Position numbers and translations under genes: made by a program
The notes under the pieces: generated by a model
The model's database searches: none
Told to the model about the DNA's origin: nothing
The model's input: only the letters and a program-made list of their open reading frames with translations
Shown: positions 1 through 7,268 of the stretch, in pieces
Numbering within the stretch: position 1 is the stretch's first letter
How the letters are laid out: each line of letters starts with the position of its first letter
Assembly: GCA_017885225.1 (NCBI GenBank)
Contig: JAFNGM010000071.1
Span: 27,334 to 39,716 of the forward strand
Reading direction: 5' to 3'
Source: Syntrophaceae bacterium
Lineage (GTDB): Bacteria; Desulfobacterota; Syntrophia; Syntrophales; UBA2185
Length of the DNA: 12,383 nucleotides

Positions 1-271
1 AAGATATTAATGAAAACGATACATAATTCATTGCCCGTTGAATGAAGCTTTGGCCTCTTGGCATCATTGGAACTCTGACTACTTTTACTCCCGATACTGT
101 CTCCCGGCATTTCCTAAAACACTCGTAGCCTGGATAAATTTTACCTCTTGGATAATTGGGCGTCCCAGTGAGAACAACCACTTCATGTCCCATAGTGACA
201 AGTGACTCACAAATATCACTAATCCTAAAAGGTTCCGGCGCATAATACTGGCAAACCACAAGTATCTTCAT
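1..271 (-). CDS. GT4-type glycosyltransferase, WbuB-like (partial, N-terminus only)
   Basis: Ninety codons are visible from ATG at 271 to the left edge, with no stop, so the rest of the gene lies outside. The N-terminus begins MKILVVCQYYAPEPFRISDI, then has GHEVVVLTG and PNYPRGKIYPGYE. This is the acceptor-side Rossmann half of a GT-B, GT4 glycosyltransferase of the WbuB type: the strand-1 KILxxxQYYxPE signature and the LTGxPNYPxGK loop are both characteristic. WbuB-like enzymes commonly follow fnlC and are thought to transfer N-acetyl-L-fucosamine to the lipid-linked O-unit at the inner face of the inner membrane. It lies 45 nt downstream of fnlC and is probably in the same transcript. I see no convincing Shine-Dalgarno sequence. 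A 14-codon frame (312-268) ends in a TGA that overlaps this ATG (ATGA), so coupled initiation is possible. Family call is fairly firm; sugar specificity is inferred from neighbours. Confidence 0.85.
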   Translation of the reverse strand, partial: MKILVVCQYYAPEPFRISDICESLVTMGHEVVVLTGTPNYPRGKIYPGYECFRKCRETVSGVKVVRVPMMPRGQSFIQRAMNYVSFSLIS

Positions 272-312
272 TTATAAAGACACAACCACTGTGAAAGGAA
301 AAGAATACGCAT
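268..312 (-). other. 14-codon open frame resembling a glycosyltransferase N-terminus; possible gene-replacement scar
   Basis: Directly after fnlC an ATG at 312 opens a short frame encoding MRILFLSQWLCLYK, closed by TGA at 270-268, which overlaps the ATG of the next gene (271-269). The first nine residues match the usual opening strand of WbuB-like GT4 transferases (MxILFLSQWF followed by PE). The real downstream gene begins with its own different version, MKILVVCQYY. What is seen is the frame and its overlap. What is inferred is that it is the stump of a former transferase replaced by recombination, or a leader peptide that couples translation. It may also be chance, since it is short and has only a weak ribosome-binding sequence (ACGGT, about 8 nt upstream). 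Confidence 0.4.
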
Positions 313-316
313 TTAT

Positions 317-1447
317 TTACCGTTTATGCCAGACGAGCCGATTGACGTAATGAGTGTAGCTCAAGATTATGCGCACAATTTTTTCAGAAACATTGGGATA
401 TTGATAATCCTGGACCACACGAAGGATACGCACTTCGCCACGCCCCTGTGATTGAAGAATTGCGAGACCTTCCAGAATACGATCAAAGTCTAATCCAGTC
501 ATCATGACGGCGCCTTCTTCCATCCCTTCAGGACGCTCATGAGCATCGCGAATGTTGAGAGCGGGAAAATTGAGAATGGAGGATTCCTCCGTAACCGTTC
601 CACTATCCGAAAGAGTGGCGATGGCATGCGTTTGAAGACGTACATAATCACAGAAACCGAGCGGTTTCATCAACTCCACATTGGGCTTCAGTTGTACTCC
701 CCTTTCATCAATCATTCTTCGCGTTCTGGGATGGGTTGAGACGATAATCCTCTTGCCAAAGTGCTCTGAGAGGCCATTCAGCATACGGATCAATTTCTCA
801 AACTGTTCTCGAAAATCAATGTTTTCTTCTCTGTGCGAACTGACAACAAAATAATCGCGCTCCTGTAATCCAAGGCGCTTCAGAACGTCCGATGCTTTGA
901 TTTTCGGTAGATAATACTGCAAAACTTCACACATCGGACTGCCTGTCTTGATGATTCTGTCAGGCGGCAGACCTTCTCTAAGAAGATATTCCCGAGAAAT
1001 TGAACTATACGGCATATTCACATCACTGATGTGATCTACAATTTTACGATTAATCTCTTCCGGCACACGTTGATCAAAACAACGATTGCCTGCTTCCATA
1101 TGGAATACAGGTATTTTGCGCCGTTTCGCGGCGATGGCTGCAAGGCAACTATTGGTATCGCCGAGGAGCAGCACGGCGTCCGGATTGATTTCAGCAAGTA
1201 ATTCATCAGAACGGCTGATGACCAGGCCTATTGTTACAGCAGCAGTTTCACCGGCCGCATCAAGAAAATAATCAGGTTTGCGAATATCAAGATCCTCAAA
1301 GAATATCTGATTCAACTCATAATCATAATTCTGACCAGTATGAATAATGACATGATCGACGTGGCGGTCCAGCGCTGCCATGACACGTGAGAGGCGAATG
1401 ATTTCAGGCCGTGTACCGATAATCGTTGCTACTTTCATCTTTTTCAC
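317..1447 (-). CDS. fnlC: UDP-N-acetyl-L-fucosamine synthase, C2 epimerase (FnlC/CapG/WbjD)
   Basis: This 376-residue protein is a WecB-family, non-hydrolysing UDP-GlcNAc 2-epimerase homologue of the FnlC branch. It catalyses the last step to UDP-L-FucNAc: C2 epimerisation of UDP-N-acetyl-L-pneumosamine in the cytoplasm. Seen motifs are [10 protein letters not shown] (11-20), GDTNS (96-100), HMEAGNR (116-122), RVPEEINR (127-134), HREEN (205-209) and [11 protein letters not shown] (280-290) followed by [15 protein letters not shown]. The TVTEESS and AHERPE wording separates this branch from plain WecB, which usually has SDSGG. The start is GTG at 1447. GAGG stands 6 nt upstream, and the resulting MKKMKV opening fits the family better than the internal ATG at 1438. 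The fnlB stop lies one base upstream, so translation is probably coupled. Length is normal. Confidence is high because all three pathway genes sit side by side. Confidence 0.95.
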   Translation of the reverse strand: MKKMKVATIIGTRPEIIRLSRVMAALDRHVDHVIIHTGQNYDYELNQIFFEDLDIRKPDYFLDAAGETAAVTIGLVISRSDELLAEINPDAVLLLGDTNSCLAAIAAKRRKIPVFHMEAGNRCFDQRVPEEINRKIVDHISDVNMPYSSISREYLLREGLPPDRIIKTGSPMCEVLQYYLPKIKASDVLKRLGLQERDYFVVSSHREENIDFREQFEKLIRMLNGLSEHFGKRIIVSTHPRTRRMIDERGVQLKPNVELMKPLGFCDYVRLQTHAIATLSDSGTVTEESSILNFPALNIRDAHERPEGMEEGAVMMTGLDFDRILEGLAILQSQGRGEVRILRVVQDYQYPNVSEKIVRIILSYTHYVNRLVWHKR

Positions 1448-1448
1448 A

Positions 1449-2564
1449 TCATACCTCGCAATAGTTCGTATCAGGATTTTCTGGATTGAAGATCTGATCC
1501 GCCCAGAACAGAACGATCATTGCCTCATCTGAAAGATTTTCAATCGAATGGGTATAACCGGGCGGGATATCGACAATCTGTATATCGTCGCCGGACAAAT
1601 GGTACGAAAGAACTTCATCAGAGAGGATATGGCGAAACCGGATAAGAGCCTTCCCATGAATTACGCAGAATTTTTCTGTTTTGGTATTGTGATAGTGATT
1701 GCCTCTTACGATTCCGCCATGCGTTTTTGAGACAAATATCTGGCCAAAATGCCTGGATTTGATTAATTCGACCAAGCTGCCCCTTGCGTCGATTTTCTTT
1801 TCGAGATTATAAGAAAAATCATTTTTATCAAGATAAGACAGGTAGGTAGCATACAGGCACTTCGTAAAATCATCGGCTAAGTCTGGAATGACGAGTGATT
1901 TTCGAATGTTCCGGAACTGATATATTCTCTCAGCCAGCTCCCCAAGGCTAATCTTATAAGTGGGGCTTACAGTTAAATATTCGCGCGGTAAAGCTGAAGG
2001 ATTATCTTTCAGAATGTGCAAACAACTATCTACTACGTCATCAATATAAACAAGTTCAACTTCCTGCGCTTTGTCGGAAATGAAGATATCGAGATCGTGT
2101 GCAATATTATAACAGAATGTAGCCACAACCGAGTTGTAGTTTGGCCTGCACCATTTTCCAAATACGTTGTTCAAGCGATAAACATAGACAGAAGCTCCGG
2201 TTTTCTTGCCATATTCAAAAAGAATATCTTCGGCTTTTCTTTTACTTATGCCATAAGGATTGTTCAATTCGGCTTGCGTAGACGATGATAAGACAATAGC
2301 AGGTGTACGGTGTATATCCTCGAGTAGAGAAAGTATTGTTTGTGTAGAACCAGTATTCCCCGTTTCAAAATCTTCTTCTTTCTCCGGTCGATTAATACCC
2401 GCAAGATGATAAATGATGTCCGTATCTTTCAAAGCCGATTTTAACATTGATATTTTATCATCAACATCGAATCCTTGAACCTTAATATCATCCTGCCGCG
2501 ATAAGGCTTCCATCAAATTCTTCCCAATAAATCCTTGTGAGCCAGTAACCAGTACGGTAATCAT
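1449..2564 (-). CDS. fnlB: UDP-2-acetamido-2,6-dideoxy-hexulose 3-epimerase/4-reductase (FnlB/CapF/WbjC)
   Basis: Bifunctional enzyme of the second step to UDP-L-FucNAc: the C-terminal cupin domain epimerises C3 of the 4-keto intermediate and the N-terminal SDR domain reduces C4, giving UDP-N-acetyl-L-pneumosamine. From the ATG at 2564 the protein has 371 residues. Seen are a Rossmann TGSQGFIG at about residues 7-14, YxxxK as YGISK at about 104-108, and a cupin from about 260 to the end with [12 protein letters not shown] (HYH at about 290-292 plus Glu at about 297) and a later [10 protein letters not shown]. These His and Glu residues match the metal site expected in CapF. The cupin argues against the single-domain WbvR-type reductase of the L-QuiNAc route. 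A GTG at 2576 overlaps the fnlA stop and would add four residues. I prefer ATG 2564 because GGGAAG precedes it at good spacing and MITVLVTGS is a normal family start. Confidence 0.94.
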   Translation of the reverse strand: MITVLVTGSQGFIGKNLMEALSRQDDIKVQGFDVDDKISMLKSALKDTDIIYHLAGINRPEKEEDFETGNTGSTQTILSLLEDIHRTPAIVLSSSTQAELNNPYGISKRKAEDILFEYGKKTGASVYVYRLNNVFGKWCRPNYNSVVATFCYNIAHDLDIFISDKAQEVELVYIDDVVDSCLHILKDNPSALPREYLTVSPTYKISLGELAERIYQFRNIRKSLVIPDLADDFTKCLYATYLSYLDKNDFSYNLEKKIDARGSLVELIKSRHFGQIFVSKTHGGIVRGNHYHNTKTEKFCVIHGKALIRFRHILSDEVLSYHLSGDDIQIVDIPPGYTHSIENLSDEAMIVLFWADQIFNPENPDTNYCEV

Positions 2565-2575
2565 TTTACTTCCCA

Positions 2576-3595
2576 CTATACAAGTTCCTGCTGAATATGA
2601 TCAAGCTTCAGCAATTTTCCCTTTATCTCATCAATTGTAAGCCTGTACGTGTTATGGGAATTATAATCCTCCATCAACGATACTTGTTCCGCGCCCTCAG
2701 TAAAATATTTATTATAATTCAGATCCCTATCATCCGGTACGATCCTGTAATAATCCCCAAGATCTTCCGCCTTGGAAAGCTCTTCCCTGGTCAGCAGCGT
2801 CTCGTACAGCTTTTCACCATGTCGTGTACCGATGATCTTTACTTCATTGTGGCTTTCAAATATCTCTCTGATAGCCATCGCCAGGTCGTGTATTGTGCAT
2901 GCAGGTGCTTTTTGCACAAAAATATCGCCCTGTCTGGCATGATTGAACGCATACACAACCAAATCAATGGCATCGTTTAAAGACATCAGGAACCGCGTCA
3001 TATTGGGATCTGTCACCGTTATCGGTTTTCCTTCTTTGATTTGCTTGACGAATAACGGTATAACCGAACCCCTCGATCCCATGACATTTCCATATCGAGT
3101 GCCGCATAGCACCGTGTGCTGATCATCACCCATGGTCCTCGTTTTCGCCACCATCAACTTTTCCATCATGGCTTTTGATATCCCCATTGCATTGATCGGA
3201 TAAACGGCCTTGTCTGTACTCAGAAAAATAACTTTTTTTACATTATTCGCCAATGCTGCATTCAAAACATTCTCCGCACCCAGAATATTAGTTCTCACTG
3301 CTTCCATTGGGTAGAATTCGCAGGATGGAACTTGCTTTAAGGCTGCTGCGTGGAAAAGAAAATCCACGCCATTCATGGCAAAATTTAAACTGTCGAAGTG
3401 GCGGACATCCCCAATATAAAATTTCACTTTCGGATTATTAAGTTCGATCCGCATATCTTCTTGTTTGTTTTCATCGCGACTGAAGACACGAATTTCCTTT
3501 ATATCCGTATGGATGAATCGGCGTAAAACAGCATTGCCAAAAGAACCAGTGCCGCCAGTAATAAGTAAGGATTTTGCAAAGAAAGAACTATTCAT
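2576..3595 (-). CDS. fnlA: UDP-GlcNAc 4,6-dehydratase/5-epimerase (FnlA/CapE/WbjB)
   Basis: First enzyme of the UDP-L-FucNAc route: a soluble, NADP-dependent extended SDR that converts UDP-GlcNAc to UDP-2-acetamido-2,6-dideoxy-beta-L-arabino-4-hexulose with inversion at C5. From ATG 3595 it has 339 residues, normal for the family. Seen are TGGTGSFG (13-20), FHAAALKQVP (81-90), STDKAVYPINAMGISK (126-141) and RYGNVMGSRGSVIP (167-180). The SDR catalytic Tyr is Met (M137xxxK141), as is usual for CapE-type dehydratases as I recall them, so this is not a lesion. The frame is open upstream to 3661, but that would overlap the preceding gene and add an unrelated extension. ATG 3595 is preceded by GGTG at 5 nt and fits the conserved FxxKxLLITGG start. 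Its TAG stop abuts fnlB, and 16 nt separate it from the GT8-like gene upstream. Confidence 0.95.
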   Translation of the reverse strand: MNSSFFAKSLLITGGTGSFGNAVLRRFIHTDIKEIRVFSRDENKQEDMRIELNNPKVKFYIGDVRHFDSLNFAMNGVDFLFHAAALKQVPSCEFYPMEAVRTNILGAENVLNAALANNVKKVIFLSTDKAVYPINAMGISKAMMEKLMVAKTRTMGDDQHTVLCGTRYGNVMGSRGSVIPLFVKQIKEGKPITVTDPNMTRFLMSLNDAIDLVVYAFNHARQGDIFVQKAPACTIHDLAMAIREIFESHNEVKIIGTRHGEKLYETLLTREELSKAEDLGDYYRIVPDDRDLNYNKYFTEGAEQVSLMEDYNSHNTYRLTIDEIKGKLLKLDHIQQELV

Positions 3596-3611
3596 AAAAA
3601 CACCTAATAAG

Positions 3612-4832
3612 TTAAATCTTCCAAAGACCGCGGTTCTGGCGGTAACTTGACAAATATACAAAGAGACGCGATAGATTAAAAAAGTTATTGGGTCCCATAA
3701 TTCTTAAAGTTAATCTAAGAAAAAAATAAATTAGTTTAAATATTCCAGAATGATTAGGTATATCAGCAGCTTTTGCAGACTTATAACTATCATTCTTTCT
3801 TTCCAAAAGATAATTCTTAGATATGAACCTGCTAATCATACCATCAGAATCAAACGGGTTTGAATTATCGGAAAGTTCATTAGCCACTGAAGCATATGCA
3901 CGACGTAAAGTAGGTGAGATATAGGTTCCATTACTCACAAAATCAAAACCATATTTAATTGATGAAAACCCATGATCATATTTTACTAATTTTTCGGCAT
4001 ACGCAGTACATATTTCATCGAGGTCATCACGTCCTGTTAAATTCCATTCGTGCGGTCGAGAAGAAACAATTTTAGGATTCCTTAAATCAAATGAACTGAA
4101 ATGAAAAAACACTAAGCGATATTGATTGTTTACTAGGTAACCTTCAGAATCCTTGGAAAGAACCCTTTCATGCAAATTCCAAAACGCCATATTCAGACCC
4201 AAATTGAACATAACGTGTAAATTTGGAAAAAAGCAAGGCGCAATAGAGACCCATTTCTGGTCTACAGATAAGCCAAACTGAGTTTCAAAATAACCTAAAT
4301 GAATACAACGCTCCGACCACCACAATAAAAAATCCATTGCCTCAGTCTGGGAACTAACAGCATAAAATCCAAGATTAAAGGATCCAAAACGCATCATTGC
4401 TAAATCATAATTAAGTTCTTTTGATGAAATAGGTACAGTATAATGAGGAGTTAATAGGATTGGGTATTTTTCGAGATCATCGTAAACAGGTTTTAATGAA
4501 TGATAAATGCATATATCTGGATCGAGATAAATAATATATGAAAAAAATTTCAATAATCTAATAGTCAACAAGGGTTTGACACACGTACTAAATTCAGTGA
4601 CATCATAAATGAAGGCCAGTTTATTAAAATCAGGTATGTTTTCATCTTCTATCCAACGAATTTCGGCAAAGTCAAAGTCGAGTTTTATGTTTGTTCTCCT
4701 ATCAATTAAATAAATTATTAATTTCTTTTGCTCATAGGTGTTTATAGATTCTGCCAAAACGAGTGCTTTGGGAAGATAGCTGATTGAGCAAACAGTAAAA
4801 ATGCCTGTCTTGTTTTTTATAGAGTCATTCAT
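3612..4832 (-). CDS. GT8-like glycosyltransferase (GT-A fold, DPD motif)
   Basis: A 406-residue soluble protein that I recognise as a GT-A glycosyltransferase related to family 8, although its exact family is uncertain. The N-terminal segment TGIFTVCSISYLPKALVLAESI (9-30) reads like the nucleotide-binding first strand and helix of GT8. YLDPDICIY (102-110) holds the metal-binding DxD motif, FNLGFYAVS (152-160) matches the GT8 region after the DxD, DQKWV (191-195) sits where GT8 has its DQD, and FFHFSSFD (242-249) is the expected late His-containing strand. The region from about 310 to 406 is lower in complexity with a hydrophobic, basic stretch at about 365-400 that may touch the membrane. It probably adds one sugar to the O-unit; donor and linkage cannot be read from the sequence. 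GGTG stands 8 nt before ATG 4832; 19 nt separate it from the GT2 gene. AT-rich compared with fnlA-fnlC. Confidence 0.8.
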   Translation of the reverse strand: MNDSIKNKTGIFTVCSISYLPKALVLAESINTYEQKKLIIYLIDRRTNIKLDFDFAEIRWIEDENIPDFNKLAFIYDVTEFSTCVKPLLTIRLLKFFSYIIYLDPDICIYHSLKPVYDDLEKYPILLTPHYTVPISSKELNYDLAMMRFGSFNLGFYAVSSQTEAMDFLLWWSERCIHLGYFETQFGLSVDQKWVSIAPCFFPNLHVMFNLGLNMAFWNLHERVLSKDSEGYLVNNQYRLVFFHFSSFDLRNPKIVSSRPHEWNLTGRDDLDEICTAYAEKLVKYDHGFSSIKYGFDFVSNGTYISPTLRRAYASVANELSDNSNPFDSDGMISRFISKNYLLERKNDSYKSAKAADIPNHSGIFKLIYFFLRLTLRIMGPNNFFNLSRLFVYLSSYRQNRGLWKI

Positions 4833-4851
4833 TACATTTTCACCAAAATAT

Positions 4852-5697
4852 TTATTGTTCAGTTGATAAATAAATGAGGGATTGAATTAATAGATATGAA
4901 ATTAACAGTCTTATTATTCTGAATGTCAATCTGGTGTTTATTGAAGCCGATTTAATAATCAATTTCAAAGATGCATTTAAATAATCCTTTATTCTATTTA
5001 AGGGGTATTTACGGCCATTATATCTTTTGAATAAAAATTTATATTTTTGATATCCCTGTTCAGTATTATGATCTAAACCAGGCGTGTTATAAATCTCTGC
5101 TACTTTGAAACCCGCCGCCCTGGCAGATAAACATATGTAATAATCCACCCCATCTATGTAATAGCTTTCGTCATGCCAGCCAACTTTTTTTAAATTTTCT
5201 AACGAAAATAATGTGCCGCTGCTGATTGTAAAATCTACTATATTTAAGTTATACTTCCCTATAGATATTTTTTGAACTTGTTTTTCTTTTCTTCTTGTTG
5301 CCGCATCTCTAAAAGTTACACTTAATATTTTTACTTTTTGATTAAAAGTTATTGGCTCAGAACTCGTATGAATATAGTCATAAATGTAATCCAATGTATC
5401 TTTGTTATAAATTGTATCCTGATCAAAATATAGTAGATAACGGTTGTCTTCTTCATAAGCTGTAGCGCACATTAATTTTAGAGCCGGTCCAATTCCGACA
5501 TTTTCATTAAAAGTAAAATATCTAATCCTGTGTTTGTATTCATCTATAAAAGATTTTGATTTGTCGTCGGGGAAATTATCAAACATATAGAATTCATAAC
5601 CGTCAGCTATTGCGGCTCTTATTCTTTTATAAGTTGACTGATCTGGCTTATATAGAATTGTTGCAATAATAGGTTTTTTTTGCTCACTTGTATTCAT
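4852..5697 (-). CDS. GT2-family glycosyltransferase, rhamnosyltransferase-like
   Basis: A 281-residue family 2 (GT-A) inverting glycosyltransferase. It begins IIATILYKPDQ (10-20), has MFDNFPDD (38-45), NENVGIGPAL (64-73), the metal-binding FDQDT (91-95), ISSGTLFS (158-165) and IDGVDYYICLSARAAGFKV (181-199). The NxNxGIGxA and FDQD motifs and the later VDYYICLSARAAGFKV segment resemble the RfbF/WbbL-type rhamnosyltransferase group, though this does not prove rhamnose as donor. A hydrophobic stretch at about 257-277 may anchor it to the inner membrane. It likely extends the lipid-linked O-unit. I see no clear Shine-Dalgarno sequence before ATG 5697. An in-frame TAA lies a few codons upstream and fixes this as the first in-frame start. 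A run of eight A (5674-5681) falls in codons 6-8. Very AT-rich, like wzy. 88 nt separate it from wzy. Confidence 0.88.
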   Translation of the reverse strand: MNTSEQKKPIIATILYKPDQSTYKRIRAAIADGYEFYMFDNFPDDKSKSFIDEYKHRIRYFTFNENVGIGPALKLMCATAYEEDNRYLLYFDQDTIYNKDTLDYIYDYIHTSSEPITFNQKVKILSVTFRDAATRRKEKQVQKISIGKYNLNIVDFTISSGTLFSLENLKKVGWHDESYYIDGVDYYICLSARAAGFKVAEIYNTPGLDHNTEQGYQKYKFLFKRYNGRKYPLNRIKDYLNASLKLIIKSASINTRLTFRIIRLLISYLLIQSLIYLSTEQ

Positions 5698-5710
5698 GCA
5701 ATCATCATCA

Positions 5711-5749
5711 TTAATGCACGATCATGGCATATTTCATAATACTAGGCAT
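5711..5749 (-). other. 12-codon open frame in the wzy-GT2 gap
   Basis: The 88-nt gap between wzy and the GT2 gene contains a short frame on the coding strand, ATG at 5749 to TAA at 5711-5713, encoding MPSIMKYAMIVH. An AGG lies about 9 nt upstream. KYAMIVH could be the first beta strand of a glycosyltransferase cut short, or a leader peptide that brings ribosomes to the GT2 start, which lacks its own clear ribosome-binding site. The frame is short enough to be chance, so this is only a note. Confidence 0.2.
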
Positions 5750-5785
5750 ACTCAGCAACCTACTTCAGTTAATCAAAGTTACACT

Positions 5786-7150
5786 TCAAAGTTGAATCAG
5801 CCTAACCAATTTCGATGCTTTTGGAAATTTACCCACACAGAATATATTATTAATCCAAAGAATAGCAAAAATAGCTATGAGTATCAAATACATGTATCTC
5901 GCCATAAATATACTGTTGAGATAGGTTCCTTGAAAAAAAACAATTGATACTATAAATACGATACATGCCATCGAAGAGTTTCTATATTTAAGAAGCAAAT
6001 AAAAAAATGAATGGCTGACTAATCCTATTGCAAACATAAAGATTATAACCCCAACACCACCAAAGTCATATATAAGTCCACGAAATATTGTGAAAATATT
6101 AGTTGTAATTACATCTTCATAAAAATAATATTCCTCAAAAATTCCGGGTGGAAAGATCTTATCACCACCAAATAAGTTAAGTATCGACGTAAAGGTGTAA
6201 TAACCATATGCATTAAAATCATTCAGGTAATTAACCTCAGAATTCATTCCCAAATAGAATGAAAAGAAATCTGAAAATGCATATAACTGCGCGAAAGCGT
6301 AGGAACTAAAAGACGAAAACAATTGATTTAAAACTTTTTCAGCATCATTAAGGTCAGCAATACCACCCCGTGATAAAAGGGATACCGATATCAATGGAAG
6401 CAATAATAAAGCGAATCCAATCGATCTTAAAATAAATTGCCAACTGAATAAAGAAAGTTTGTTCGTATAGATTTTCATTAATAAAACAGATGCGAAATAA
6501 AACCCAATTGTGAAAAATACAATAAGTTTCGCAGACTGAGTAAGCATAAAATATATACTTGGGAAAAATGAAACAAATAAAATAGTTATTTTTTTTATAA
6601 TATTATTTTGGTGGCAATAAACAAACCCACCCAATATTGGGGTTGCATAGGTAAAAAATATAGCTATACTTCCCCAAATTTTTTGTTCCAAATGACCATG
6701 TCCACGCAATGCCGCAAATTGCCCACTTGTCTCTAAGAGATTAAATAAAATAGAATAGAGATCAAAATCATAAGAACTTATACTGATCGTTGAAAATATA
6801 ATTGAAGAGAAACTTGATACATAAAACAAATAGTGTATAAATTTACTATTAAATTTGGAAAAATCATTGAAATTTTTCAATGTGTTTGTTTTATACGCTT
6901 GCGTCCAGTTAAATGGCAATGAACTTAGAGAAAATGCCGAAACGCAGACTAATATATATAAGACCGAAATAGGATTAACTGGAACAAAGAATAACACAAC
7001 CAAAGGAATAAAGGTGTAAAAAAACCATGCCAGAGATAATAAAGCGGCGGGAAAAATATACGTACCAACAACCCGTCTAATTAAATAGGCTTGTGCAAAT
7101 ATAAGAAGACTAAATATTATTGCAAGCGCTTTATCAACAATTTCAAACAT
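5786..7150 (-). CDS. wzy: O-unit polymerase (Wzy-type oligosaccharide repeat unit polymerase)
   Basis: A 454-residue integral inner-membrane protein with about ten to twelve hydrophobic helices. It would join flipped O-units at the periplasmic face in the Wzx/Wzy pathway. Sequence conservation is always low in Wzy, so the call rests on topology, length, position next to wzx and wzz, and a late segment: after a long loop comes TTNIFTIFRGLIYDFGGVG and then a helix. That segment matches the pattern I know from the oligosaccharide repeat unit polymerase family (TNxxTxFRxxxxDFGxxG). The loop before it (about residues 295-350, rich in aromatic and acidic residues) is the expected large periplasmic loop. 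ATG 7150 is the first in-frame start and has only a weak ribosome-binding site. Very AT-rich; homopolymers of eight occur at 5933-5940 and 6589-6596. It could be mistaken for a ligase (WaaL), but the context favours polymerase. Confidence 0.85.
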   Translation of the reverse strand: MFEIVDKALAIIFSLLIFAQAYLIRRVVGTYIFPAALLSLAWFFYTFIPLVVLFFVPVNPISVLYILVCVSAFSLSSLPFNWTQAYKTNTLKNFNDFSKFNSKFIHYLFYVSSFSSIIFSTISISSYDFDLYSILFNLLETSGQFAALRGHGHLEQKIWGSIAIFFTYATPILGGFVYCHQNNIIKKITILFVSFFPSIYFMLTQSAKLIVFFTIGFYFASVLLMKIYTNKLSLFSWQFILRSIGFALLLLPLISVSLLSRGGIADLNDAEKVLNQLFSSFSSYAFAQLYAFSDFFSFYLGMNSEVNYLNDFNAYGYYTFTSILNLFGGDKIFPPGIFEEYYFYEDVITTNIFTIFRGLIYDFGGVGVIIFMFAIGLVSHSFFYLLLKYRNSSMACIVFIVSIVFFQGTYLNSIFMARYMYLILIAIFAILWINNIFCVGKFPKASKLVRLIQL

Positions 7151-7268
7151 AGAAAATTAACCAAAAAGATGAATTATATTTTTTGGAAAAGTTAGGATCT
7201 TCCCGAACAGTTAGTGACAAGAAACTCTATCAATCGTCGATACTGCAGAATTTGTTAATCTTCTTTGA
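7151..7268. other. 118-nt intergenic gap between wzx and wzy
   Basis: This is the longest gap inside the block from wzz to GT2. A perfect 7-bp inverted repeat (GTTAATC at 7254-7260, GATTAAC at 7267-7273, 6-nt loop) straddles the wzx stop codon. On the coding strand no U-run follows it, so it is not a standard terminator. A TATAAT hexamer read on the minus strand lies about 20 nt before the wzy start, but I find no matching -35 box at 16-18 nt. No coding potential seen. Confidence 0.35.

Noticed and set aside
3596..3661. 22-codon N-terminal extension of fnlA
   Set aside because: It overlaps the end of the GT8-like gene, has no family similarity, and ATG 3595 has a good GGTG ribosome-binding site and the expected start.
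7151..7268. Internal promoter for wzy based on a TATAAT hexamer
   Set aside because: No acceptable -35 hexamer lies 16-18 nt upstream, and TATAAT is expected by chance in such AT-rich DNA.
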